Assembly: GCA_000403215.2 (NCBI GenBank) | Contig: KE159538.1 | Coordinates: 663,562-727,561 of the forward strand | Reading direction: 5' to 3' | Length of the DNA: 64,000 nt | Origin: Lachnospiraceae bacterium A4 | GTDB lineage: Bacteria > Bacillota > Clostridia > Lachnospirales > Lachnospiraceae | In this document: piece by piece, positions 54,854 through 62,807 of the stretch | Layout: every line of letters starts with the position of its first letter | How positions within the stretch are numbered: the first letter of the stretch is position 1 | Program-made: the position numbers and the translations under genes | The notes under the pieces: generated by a model | Databases searched by the model: none | What the model was told of the DNA's origin: nothing | Seen by the model: the letters and a program-made list of their open reading frames with translations, nothing else

Positions 54854-55669
54854 ATGAAAAACATGATAAACCGCAGAATAGACGCCAAGGGGCGGCTTCC
54901 ACCAGAGGCAGACAGAACAGCAGAATTGGAGACAGATTATCAAAGTTATACATTTTCGACACATGAGCTGGTGATGTATTTCTTGTCCGGCGGCTTGTTT
55001 ATGGCAATGGTTAGCTGGCTGTTTTATGACAGCGTGGCGGCATGGCTTTTATTGATGCCTGTGGTGGCGTATTTTTTGAAGGACAAAGAACGGTTTGCAT
55101 GTCTCAACCGCAAGCGGAAACTAGAGATTGAATTTCGCGAGGTTATATTAAGCGCCGCGTCGAATCTACAGGCGGGCTACAGCATAGAGAATGCGTTTCA
55201 GGAGGCTTACAAGGATATTGTAGTGCTGTACGGCAAGGAGTCTGTGATGGCAAAGGAGTTGCGTCTTATGTTTCGCAAACTGGGCAATAATGAGCCGCTT
55301 GAGCGCGCGCTTTTTAACCTTGCAGACAGGAGCGGCGTGCGGGATATCCGCGATTTTGCAGATATTTTTCAGATTGCAAAGCGTGGCGGGGGCGATCTGC
55401 GCGGCATTATCACAAACACTGCACAGATTATCGGCGACAAGCAGGAAATCAGGCGTGAGATTGAGACGGTGGTGAGTGAGAAGCGGTTTGAACAGCAGAT
55501 TATGCGCTATATTCCATTTTTTATTATCTTCTATATCTCGCTGACCACGAAGGGTTATTTTGAGAGCCTGTACCATAATCTGTTTGGGTGGATTTTAATG
55601 ACGGCTGCCCTCGCTGTCTATATCGTGGCATGCCGGATTTCAGACAGAATACTTCATATCGAAGTATAA
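54854..55669 (+). CDS. Tad pilus platform protein TadB-like
   Basis: The 271-residue protein has an N-terminal hydrophobic pair (LVMYFLSGGLFMAMVSWLFY, AAWLLLMPVVAYFL) followed by a T2SSF domain (FREVILSAASNLQAGYSIEN, IFQIAKRGGGDLRGI). Two C-terminal segments end with RISDRILHIEV. ATG 54854 is preferred because AAGGAAGG precedes it; ATG 54827 (overlapping the cpaF stop as ATGA) is also possible and adds nine residues. Confidence 0.88.
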   Translation: MKNMINRRIDAKGRLPPEADRTAELETDYQSYTFSTHELVMYFLSGGLFMAMVSWLFYDSVAAWLLLMPVVAYFLKDKERFACLNRKRKLEIEFREVILSAASNLQAGYSIENAFQEAYKDIVVLYGKESVMAKELRLMFRKLGNNEPLERALFNLADRSGVRDIRDFADIFQIAKRGGGDLRGIITNTAQIIGDKQEIRREIETVVSEKRFEQQIMRYIPFFIIFYISLTTKGYFESLYHNLFGWILMTAALAVYIVACRISDRILHIEV

Positions 55670-55678
55670 CGACTTAAT

Positions 55679-55697
55679 TTGCATCTTGCAGATGCAA
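55679..55697 (+). other. Hairpin between tadB-like and tadC-like genes
   Basis: TTGCATCT (55679-55686) and AGATGCAA (55690-55697) form an 8-bp perfect stem with a three-base loop. There is no T run, so it is not a standard terminator. It could stabilise or process the mRNA in the 86-bp gap. Confidence 0.45.
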
Positions 55698-55755
55698 GAT
55701 TGTACAGAGGAATACGAAAACAGGCTGCAAACAGAAATAAAAGGAGGTGTACAAA

Positions 55756-57114
55756 ATGGGGGAGAGGCTTGCACAGTGGCTGTACCAGCGGTTAGAGAGC
55801 CTGCCAAGAAAATCGGACAAGCTCTTATATAACAGTGCGGTGCGCGAAGATTTGCAGACTTTAGAGCCTGCCGGGAACACCACAATGCGGCAGCGGAAGT
55901 ATGTCATCAAAAAACTGTCCCTGTGCAGTATGATTGTGGTTTGCGGGGTGGTTTTGTCCGCCGTTTTGTGGATAAAAGACGGAATGGAGACAAAAATTGT
56001 GGAGAACCAGATTTCCCGCAACATATATGGTGGTGGTGCAAAGCAAATTTCATTGGTCGCAGAAGATGGAAAAGAACGCTATGATATTCCAGTGACCGTA
56101 TCAGAGAGAAGCTACTCCGACGAAGAACTGACACAAATGTCAGCAGAAGCGCTGTCCGTCCTTGAGACAGGGATTCTTGGAGAAAATCAAAGTTTTGACC
56201 GTATCGAGTACGATATGCATTTGACGGACCGCGTGAGTGGTTATCCATTTACGGTAGAGTGGCGGACAGATGATGCATATATGGATTACACTGGAAAACT
56301 TGTGTGCAGTACGCTCGAAGCGCCAGTGTTTGTGAACCTGACTGCGGTACTTTCCTGTGAGAGCTTTGAGACAGAATATGACATCACTGTCAGAATCTAC
56401 AGCAAAGCCGTGCAGCCCGGCATAGCGGAACAGTTGCAGGCACAAGTGTCAGATGTGGAAGCGCAGAGCCGTTCGGCATACAATATGACACTTCCGTCAG
56501 AAATTGGCAACAGGCAGCTTGCGTGGCATTACAAGAGGCGCTACAGGGGGCTTTTGTTTCTGGCAGCGACGCCGCTCATTGCATTGTTTCTATATTACGG
56601 AAAGGACAAGGACCTCCACAGGCAGGTAGACGAGCGAAACGAGCAGATGCGCATGGATTATCCTGAGATTGTCAGTGCACTTGCGCTGCTGCTTGGCGCT
56701 GGCATGACCGTGCCGAATGCGTGGAATAAAATTGCTAAAGATTACAGGAAACGGCGGGAGGAGAGCGGTGGCAATTCTCATGGCAAACGTTATGCTTACG
56801 AGGAGATGCTCATGACAGTCTATGAGATGGAGAGCGGTGTCATGCAGACGACGGCATATGAGCGCTTTGGCCGCCGCTGCCGGCTCCCAAGCTACAATAA
56901 ACTGGCTGCCATGCTGTCGCAGAATATCAGAAAAGGCGCGGCAAACTTACCGCTCTTGTTAAAGGAGGAAGCAGCAGACGCCTTTGAGGACAGGAAGCAC
57001 TCCGCCAGAAAGCAGGGGGAGAAGGCAGGCACAAAACTGCTGGTGCCCATGATGATGCTATTAGGTATGACCATGGTCATCATTATGGTGCCGGCGTTTC
57101 AAACTTATTTTTAG
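55756..57114 (+). CDS. Tad pilus platform protein TadC-like with an extracytoplasmic insertion
   Basis: The 452-residue protein has a membrane segment at about residues 55-76 (SMIVVCGVVLSAVLWI). About 190 residues with a beta-rich character follow (RYDIPVTVSERSYSDEEL, AYMDYTGKLVCSTLEAPVFV). A second segment comes at GLLFLAATPLIALFLYY. Then a T2SSF-type domain (YPEIVSALALLLGAGMTVPN) and the last segment (LGMTMVIIMVPAFQTYF). TadC normally lacks such an ectodomain. ATG 55756 follows AAGGAGG. Confidence 0.8.
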   Translation: MGERLAQWLYQRLESLPRKSDKLLYNSAVREDLQTLEPAGNTTMRQRKYVIKKLSLCSMIVVCGVVLSAVLWIKDGMETKIVENQISRNIYGGGAKQISLVAEDGKERYDIPVTVSERSYSDEELTQMSAEALSVLETGILGENQSFDRIEYDMHLTDRVSGYPFTVEWRTDDAYMDYTGKLVCSTLEAPVFVNLTAVLSCESFETEYDITVRIYSKAVQPGIAEQLQAQVSDVEAQSRSAYNMTLPSEIGNRQLAWHYKRRYRGLLFLAATPLIALFLYYGKDKDLHRQVDERNEQMRMDYPEIVSALALLLGAGMTVPNAWNKIAKDYRKRREESGGNSHGKRYAYEEMLMTVYEMESGVMQTTAYERFGRRCRLPSYNKLAAMLSQNIRKGAANLPLLLKEEAADAFEDRKHSARKQGEKAGTKLLVPMMMLLGMTMVIIMVPAFQTYF

Positions 57115-57132
57115 AGAAAAGAGGAGAACATT

Positions 57133-57300
57133 ATGAGAGATTTAAGAAGTTTTATGAAGGAAGAAGAAGGAATGGGAACTGTTGAGATCGTGTTGATTAT
57201 TGTCGTGCTGGTGGCATTGGTAGCCATTTTTAAGGACAGTATCAAGTCCCTTGTCGAGAAAATTCTCAAAAAGGTGACAGATAATGCAAACAAGATATAA
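57133..57300 (+). CDS. Flp1-like type IVb pilin
   Basis: The 55-residue major pilin candidate begins MRDLRSFMKEEEGMGTVEIV. Cleavage after G13 would leave Glu at +5 (MGTVE), as in class III prepilins. The hydrophobic segment IVLIIVVLVALVAIFKDSI follows, then a short basic tail. It starts after GAGGAGAAC. Its last 17 bases overlap the start of the next gene. Confidence 0.88.
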   Translation: MRDLRSFMKEEEGMGTVEIVLIIVVLVALVAIFKDSIKSLVEKILKKVTDNANKI

Positions 57301-58744
57301 TGCATATCTGACGGTTTACCTTTCACTTATTTTTGGCATAGTCCTGTCGCTGCTCTTCGTTTTGATCGAAGGCGCGGCGGTCGGTGCCACGAGGGCGCAG
57401 GCGGAGCTTGTCGCAGATTTGGGGTTGGACTCTGTATTTGCAGAGTACAACCGCGAGCTGTTAGAGCAGTATGAGGTGTTTTTTGTCGATTCTTCGTATG
57501 GCGGAAAAACTGGTGGGACAGGAATGGTCGAAAAGCACTTGTCGCAGTATATGAGTTACAACATGGACCCTGAACAGGATTTGTTTCTGGCAGGAGGGAC
57601 AACATTACTAAAACTTCGCAATCCGTATCTTGAGATTGCGGAGGTGTCCTGCGCCAGCGATGAGAACTGTATGGTTTGGAAGGCGCAGGCAGTCAATTAT
57701 ATGAAGGCGGTCTACGGGGGTGATCTCGTAGCACGCGTTCAAGAGCAACTGGATACGGTAAAGAGCAATGGACTGAACAGCAAGGATGCGATGGGTGAGC
57801 TTGAGACGCAGAAGCAGGCGTTTGAGGAGGCACTTCATGAGAAGGAAATCGTGGAATACGGCGCGGAGAGCGAGGAGGGATACTCGTATCAGAAAGTGTC
57901 AGGCGTGTTTGACAGGCTTGTCGGCGAAGGGCTTTTGGCATGGGTGCTTCCTGATGGCGCGTCGGTGTCCAAGGCGGTGATGGACACAGGACCGTATTTT
58001 TCCGCGCGCAGAAAAAATGGAAAGATAAATCAAGGAACTGGTCTGCACGAGGGAGTGGAGCGGCCAGACAGCCTTGTAGATGAATTAATTTACGGGGCAT
58101 ACTTGATGAAGCAATGTGGAAATTACAGAGCCCCCAAAACCCAAGGCCTGCTGCACTACCAGATCGAGTATATTTTATATGGCTATAAGAGTGACGCGGA
58201 GAATATCAGGGCTTGTGCCGAGCGGCTGTATGCGCTGAGAGCGGCATCAAATCTCATGGCAGTCTATGCGGATTCTGGCAAAAAGGCAGAAGCAGAGCTG
58301 GTGTCGGCAGTCATCTGCACGCTGCTGTTCTCTCCTGAGCTCACCGATCTGCTCACGACGCTAATTCTTGGAGCGTGGGCGTTTGCAGAGGCGGCTGTTG
58401 ATGTGCGCCTGCTGCTTGACGGCAAAAAAGTTGAGCTCATCAAAAAATCAGGGGATTGGAATATCAGCCTGCTTGATCTTTTTACAGGGAATTTATCTGG
58501 CAGCGGCAAAGGAGGGGCTGGCTTGTCATATCAGGACTATCTGAGCATTTTTCTGGGGCTGATGAACCGGGATACGAAGGCGGCTAGAAGCCTTGACATC
58601 GTGGAGATGGATTTGAGGCAAACCGCGGGAAATGAACAGTTTCGGATTGACCGCTGTATGGATTACATGAAGGTGAATTTTGGATTTCAGGACGCAGGCG
58701 GACATGAGTATGTATTTTATAAAAAAATGTGTTATGGCGATTGA
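57284..58744 (+). CDS. DUF5702-like TadG-type pilus-associated protein
   Basis: The 486-residue protein has one N-terminal membrane segment (AYLTVYLSLIFGIVLSLLFV) and a long exported part (FAEYNRELLEQYEVFFVDSS near the start, LSYQDYLSIFLGLMNRDTKA near the end). The pattern matches DUF5702 proteins in Clostridial Tad loci, which resemble the pseudopilin-like TadG group. Its start overlaps the pilin end, so translation is coupled. Confidence 0.75.
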   Translation: MQTRYNAYLTVYLSLIFGIVLSLLFVLIEGAAVGATRAQAELVADLGLDSVFAEYNRELLEQYEVFFVDSSYGGKTGGTGMVEKHLSQYMSYNMDPEQDLFLAGGTTLLKLRNPYLEIAEVSCASDENCMVWKAQAVNYMKAVYGGDLVARVQEQLDTVKSNGLNSKDAMGELETQKQAFEEALHEKEIVEYGAESEEGYSYQKVSGVFDRLVGEGLLAWVLPDGASVSKAVMDTGPYFSARRKNGKINQGTGLHEGVERPDSLVDELIYGAYLMKQCGNYRAPKTQGLLHYQIEYILYGYKSDAENIRACAERLYALRAASNLMAVYADSGKKAEAELVSAVICTLLFSPELTDLLTTLILGAWAFAEAAVDVRLLLDGKKVELIKKSGDWNISLLDLFTGNLSGSGKGGAGLSYQDYLSIFLGLMNRDTKAARSLDIVEMDLRQTAGNEQFRIDRCMDYMKVNFGFQDAGGHEYVFYKKMCYGD

Positions 58745-58766
58745 CAAGAAACAAAGGAGTAGGCGG

Positions 58767-59699
58767 ATGTTCTTTTGGATGCAGGGAAAGAGAGAAAATC
58801 AAATTGCAAAGAATGTGAAGGGAGGTGTCTTGCTCTCCATGAAGCAGCAGGTACGGACTCTGGTTCTGGCATTAAAAAGAATGTCCCCCTGCTTCTTTGG
58901 AGAACTTATAAAAAAGGCGGAAAGGGCAAGCATGACAGTCGAGGCGTGCCTAGTGCTGCCGCTCTTTCTGTTTGCGTTCTTAAATATTATTTCGGTCGTG
59001 GAAGTTTACCGTTTGCAGGGTGCGATGAGCGCCGCCATGCACGACACCGCAAAGCAGATGGCGGTGTATGGTTATGAGTATCAGAAAATAGGCGGCGGAG
59101 GGGCAGGAATGGCGGAGTCGCTTGGACTGACCTATCTGGTTGCGGCGGGGAAGGTGCGCGGCAAGTTAGGGACAGCATATCTTGAAAATAGTCCGCTTGC
59201 GGGCGGTGCCTCGTCGATATCTTGGCTTCGGTCGTCTGTGATGCAGAAGGAGGATTGCGTTGATTTGGTGGCGGTGTACCAGATTAAACCACCGTCAGCC
59301 GTGGTTGGCTGGCGGCAGCGCACGATGTACAATAGAATGCGCACAAGGGCGTGGACGGGTTATGACAATGCTGGCAGCAGCGGCAATCCTTCAGATGAGG
59401 AGGAGATTGTGTATATCACACCAGAGGGAAGCGTGTATCACCGTTCGCGCGGCTGTAGTTACTTAAAATTATCAATCGCGGCGGTGGACAAGAGTTATCT
59501 TGAGACGCAGAGGAACCATGACGGTGAGAAATATTATCCCTGCGGGGAGTGCGGGGCGTCTGGCGGCAGCGTGGTCTATATTACAGGATATGGCAACCGT
59601 TATCATGCGACGCTGGGGTGCAGCAGCCTGAAAAGAACCGTCATGGCAGTGCCCATATCCGAGACTGGCGGCAGAGGTGCCTGTAGCAAATGTGGTTAA
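58767..59699 (+). CDS. TadE-like pseudopilin with tandem Cys/His repeats
   Basis: The 310-residue protein starts at ATG 58767 after AAAGGAG; in-frame ATGs lie at 58734 and 58680. The segment RASMTVEACLVLPLFLFAFL is the TadE-like prepilin region. The last 100 residues hold two copies of VYIT..G..YH...GCS.LK followed by C..CG: VYITPEGSVYHRSRGCSYLK with CGECG, and VYITGYGNRYHATLGCSSLK with CSKCG. Each could bind a metal or form disulfides outside the cell. Confidence 0.78.
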   Translation: MFFWMQGKRENQIAKNVKGGVLLSMKQQVRTLVLALKRMSPCFFGELIKKAERASMTVEACLVLPLFLFAFLNIISVVEVYRLQGAMSAAMHDTAKQMAVYGYEYQKIGGGGAGMAESLGLTYLVAAGKVRGKLGTAYLENSPLAGGASSISWLRSSVMQKEDCVDLVAVYQIKPPSAVVGWRQRTMYNRMRTRAWTGYDNAGSSGNPSDEEEIVYITPEGSVYHRSRGCSYLKLSIAAVDKSYLETQRNHDGEKYYPCGECGASGGSVVYITGYGNRYHATLGCSSLKRTVMAVPISETGGRGACSKCG

Positions 59700-59745
59700 T
59701 ACAAAGCGCGGATTTTGTGCACAGAAATAGAATAGGAGAATCAAA

Positions 59746-60183
59746 ATGATAAATGCAATGATATACAGACTGATCGTGATTGGAATAGGGATACTGCTCT
59801 TTGCAGCGGGAATTATGGATATCAAGAGCAGGCAGATTAGCAGGAAAATGATTGTTTTTATGTTTTTGGCGTGTTGTGCCCTGCTGCCATTTCGAAGATA
59901 TTTTAGTATTTTGGACACAATTGGCGGATTGGCAATCGGACTTAGTATTATCGGTCTGTCAGTGCTGTCCAAAGAGCAGATTGGAAAAGGTGATGGAATG
60001 GTGGTCGCGGCGGTTGGCATCGCATTTGGGGCGCGCAGATGCTTTCTCGTACTCTCCACAGCCTCCTTTGTGATGTGTATGATTGCAGTGGGTGTCCTGC
60101 TGTTGAAAAAGGGAGCAAGACAGACAAGACTTCCGTTTCTGCCGGCATTGTTTGCGGGGTACCTTTTATGTATTGTGCTATGA
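59746..60183 (+). CDS. Second prepilin peptidase, A24 family
   Basis: The 145-residue protein has the aspartates in GIMDIKSRQIS and in IGKGDGMVVAA, hence both catalytic motifs, and about five membrane segments. It is shorter than the first A24 peptidase at 52071. It starts after AGGAG. The stop overlaps the start of the next gene (ATGA). Confidence 0.85.
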   Translation: MINAMIYRLIVIGIGILLFAAGIMDIKSRQISRKMIVFMFLACCALLPFRRYFSILDTIGGLAIGLSIIGLSVLSKEQIGKGDGMVVAAVGIAFGARRCFLVLSTASFVMCMIAVGVLLLKKGARQTRLPFLPALFAGYLLCIVL

Positions 60184-60632
60184 AAAAACAATATGAAGCG
60201 GCATACTTTACGGTGGAGGCTTCCTTAATTCTGCCGGCGGTCATGCTCTTTACGGTCATGATGATATTCCTGGGCTTCTACAGTTATGACAGGTGTGTCA
60301 TGGAACACAGCGCATACGAGGCGGCGCTGCGCGGGACAAGCAGCCATTATAAGACAGCGCAGGAAGCAGAAGCTGCCGCGCGGACTGCCGCCTCCAGACT
60401 GGTCGAGGATAAACTTTTTGCAATGCATGATTTTCAGTATGATGTGGCTGTGGACGCAGGAAGCGTGACTGTGTCGTACCGTTGTGTTGTCAATATGCCC
60501 TTTGCCACATGGCTGTGTGAATATGTGCCGGAAATTGATCTGACGCTGGAAATCAGCAGGAGTGCCAAGCGCCTCAGACCCGCAAGAACTATCCGTGACT
60601 GCCGGGTGCTGCATGGATTGGTTGCACCTTGA
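60180..60632 (+). CDS. TadE-like pseudopilin
   Basis: The 150-residue protein starts ATG 60180 overlapping the previous stop. The N-terminal region KKQYEAAYFTVEASLILPAV then MLFTVMMIFLGFYSYDRCVM is a TadE-type membrane segment. The rest is an extracytoplasmic domain with several cysteines. It ends the Tad unit. Confidence 0.8.
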   Translation: MKKQYEAAYFTVEASLILPAVMLFTVMMIFLGFYSYDRCVMEHSAYEAALRGTSSHYKTAQEAEAAARTAASRLVEDKLFAMHDFQYDVAVDAGSVTVSYRCVVNMPFATWLCEYVPEIDLTLEISRSAKRLRPARTIRDCRVLHGLVAP

Positions 60633-60668
60633 GAACTGAATAAGGCTTTACACTTCGCGATTTAGTAC

Positions 60669-60697
60669 TTTACAGAGAAAAAAGAAGCCGCTACAAT
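60669..60697 (+). promoter_or_regulatory. Promoter of the 56-residue gene
   Basis: TTTACA (60669-60674) and TACAAT (60692-60697) are 17 bp apart, 28 bp upstream of the gene. Confidence 0.75.
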
Positions 60698-60724
60698 AGA
60701 GATATGGAAAGGCGGTGAAGGAAA

Positions 60725-60895
60725 GTGAGTGATTTATATATGCCAAATACGGATTTGCAATATAAGGATGATTTAAGAAAACAACGGGATGACTGGCAGG
60801 AAATTATAGAATATCTTGATAACAATGACCCAGAAAAGGCGAAAAAGAAGGCAGAAAAGATATTAAAAAGGATTCATGAAAGTCTTGAGGACTAA
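60725..60895 (+). CDS. Small charged helical protein (56 residues)
   Basis: GTG 60725 (or ATG 60740) follows AAGGCGGTGAAGG. The product reads SDLYMPNTDLQYKDDLRKQR and ends AEKILKRIHESLED: very charged and helical, with KK- and E-rich repeats. It has its own promoter and is followed by a terminator 110 bp downstream. I do not recognise it. It could be a small regulator such as an adaptor or anti-factor, but nothing here shows that. Confidence 0.7.
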   Translation: MSDLYMPNTDLQYKDDLRKQRDDWQEIIEYLDNNDPEKAKKKAEKILKRIHESLED

Positions 60896-61002
60896 TACGC
60901 TGATTTCCAAATAACTATGCCAGTTATGCAGAATAATAAAATATAAGTGATCAGCGCGCTAAATAACACAATACAAACAAAATGAATAAATAATTTAAGC
61001 GG

Positions 61003-61036
61003 GGTGTAAAATCTTATTGAGGTTTTACACCTTTTT
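61003..61036 (+). terminator. Intrinsic terminator after the 56-residue gene
   Basis: GGTGTAAAA (61003-61011) and TTTTACACC (61023-61031) form a 9-bp stem followed by TTTTT. The 107 bp between the gene and this hairpin hold nothing else recognisable. Confidence 0.85.
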
Positions 61037-61133
61037 ATGTACGCGGGCGTCTAAAAGAAACATGTCAGCAGAAGCGGGCGCGAAAAGAAAATTACCTGTT
61101 CAATATATTGATTAGCAATTTTGGAGGTTTGGC

Positions 61134-62801
61134 ATGAAAGAGACAATGCCTGAGATCAGCTTCGAGAGGAGCATGAATCACAATTATATGATTTTGAGTA
61201 GATGCAGTTATTTTGGACAAGAGGACAGCGGGGGTATGGACTACCGCACAAAAATGCTGTTGGAAAACCAGATACCGGGGCTTTTGCCAGTTACGCACAG
61301 GCGCATCAATGGGGAGTGCCGGTATTACTATGAGATTAATTCACTTCAGTCGCTTGACAGGCTTTATGATAAGAGCGAGATACGGTATGACGAGCTAAGG
61401 CGGCTGCTGTCTGGCTGTGTGAGCCTTTTTGACAGATTGGAGGAATACCTGCTCGACGGGACACAGATTATCATGAAATCGGACTTAATCTATATTGATG
61501 TGGAAAAGATGGAGCCGTACTTTGTCTGTTATCCTGATTATGAAGGTGATGTGAGATTGTCCTTCATGGAGTTTATTGATGAGCTGCTGACGAGGATTGA
61601 CCACACAGACGAGCGCGCGGTGATGCTTGGCTATCAGGTCTACCGCTACACCAGAAATCCGAATTATGTCATCAGTGAAATCGGGGCAATGATGGACCAT
61701 GTACTTGTGGAATTGGTACATAAACAAAGACCCTCTGAACCAGGTGCAGTGCATGAGACAGACAGTTTTTTGTCAGGTTGTGGATACAGCAAGGACAACA
61801 CAAATGATCGTGATACAAGCCAGAACAGCCCTGCTTTGTATCCGCATGAGCATTCTGCAAAAAATAGTTTTGGTAAAAATAGTGATGAAGAATATATTCA
61901 TGACAGCGAGGGTCTGTATGAGGATATGACGATTTCAGCAGGGCAGGCTAAGGCCGGAACAAAAAGTATCGGCGATTTGATTGGCGGGATTTTCTGTATA
62001 TTTGTATCGCTGTGCGCTGGCACAATTATTTTGGGTGCGCGCCTGCTCCATTCGTTTCAACTAAGCGGAAATAATGAGCTGTACTTATTTTGCGCAATGA
62101 GTATGGCGATAGTGGCAGCTATTTTATTTTTATCCTGTTATATGAAAAAAAGAAGGCAGTGTCAGGCAACAGCGCCAGCACTGGAGAATGACAGTCAGGA
62201 GGAAATGGCATTTTATACTTCTGTGGGAAGAAAAGATAATATAAATAACTATGATATGGATAACTATGATATGAGCTACCCACAACCATTAGCAAGTCCT
62301 CCGCGCACAGCGCAGTACTCGGATAATCTTCAGAAACGTCAAAATGACAGAACGTATGACGGCAGCGATGCGGGGAGGTACTATCAAAATAACAGGCAAT
62401 TTGGCAGCAATGGAGTAAAGCATGCATTCGACAGTCAAAATACCAGCCCGAACAGCGCAAAACCATGCGTTCAGAATGAGACGGTGTATCTGGGCGAGAG
62501 CGCTGTGGAGGAGAGGGTGCTGTGCGGCCGTATCAATGGCAGGGAGGTGAACATTTCGCTGGACAGGCTGCCGATGACTGTCGGAAAACTTGCCAATGTG
62601 TCGGATTTTGTGATTCAGGACGCTACGGTCAGCAAAATGCATGCGCGCTTTGAGGAGCATGATGGCAAAGTATATCTGTGTGATTTAAATTCAACAAATG
62701 GAACGGTTCGGAATGGTGAGCTTTTAGGTGTCAATCAGTCCGTGGCATTGGAGCCGGGAGACCGGCTCCGATTTGGACGGACTTGTTTTACATACTGTTA
62801 A
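61134..62801 (+). CDS. DUF6382 and FHA domain membrane protein
   Basis: The 555-residue protein has a soluble N-terminal domain of about 200 residues (DUF6382-like: SFERSMNHNYMILSRCSYFG, FVCYPDYEGDVRLSFMEFID). A low-complexity linker and two membrane segments near residues 285-340 (GIFCIFVSLCAGTIILGARL, LFCAMSMAIVAAILFLSCYM) come next. A polar linker with NYDMDNYDM repeats leads to a C-terminal FHA domain (VSKMHARFEEHDGKVYLCDL, LNSTNGTVRNG). FHA domains read phospho-threonine. Such proteins accompany Tad loci in Clostridia. It ends 6 bp before the convergent gene. Confidence 0.85.
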   Translation: MKETMPEISFERSMNHNYMILSRCSYFGQEDSGGMDYRTKMLLENQIPGLLPVTHRRINGECRYYYEINSLQSLDRLYDKSEIRYDELRRLLSGCVSLFDRLEEYLLDGTQIIMKSDLIYIDVEKMEPYFVCYPDYEGDVRLSFMEFIDELLTRIDHTDERAVMLGYQVYRYTRNPNYVISEIGAMMDHVLVELVHKQRPSEPGAVHETDSFLSGCGYSKDNTNDRDTSQNSPALYPHEHSAKNSFGKNSDEEYIHDSEGLYEDMTISAGQAKAGTKSIGDLIGGIFCIFVSLCAGTIILGARLLHSFQLSGNNELYLFCAMSMAIVAAILFLSCYMKKRRQCQATAPALENDSQEEMAFYTSVGRKDNINNYDMDNYDMSYPQPLASPPRTAQYSDNLQKRQNDRTYDGSDAGRYYQNNRQFGSNGVKHAFDSQNTSPNSAKPCVQNETVYLGESAVEERVLCGRINGREVNISLDRLPMTVGKLANVSDFVIQDATVSKMHARFEEHDGKVYLCDLNSTNGTVRNGELLGVNQSVALEPGDRLRFGRTCFTYC

Positions 62802-62807
62802 TTGTCT

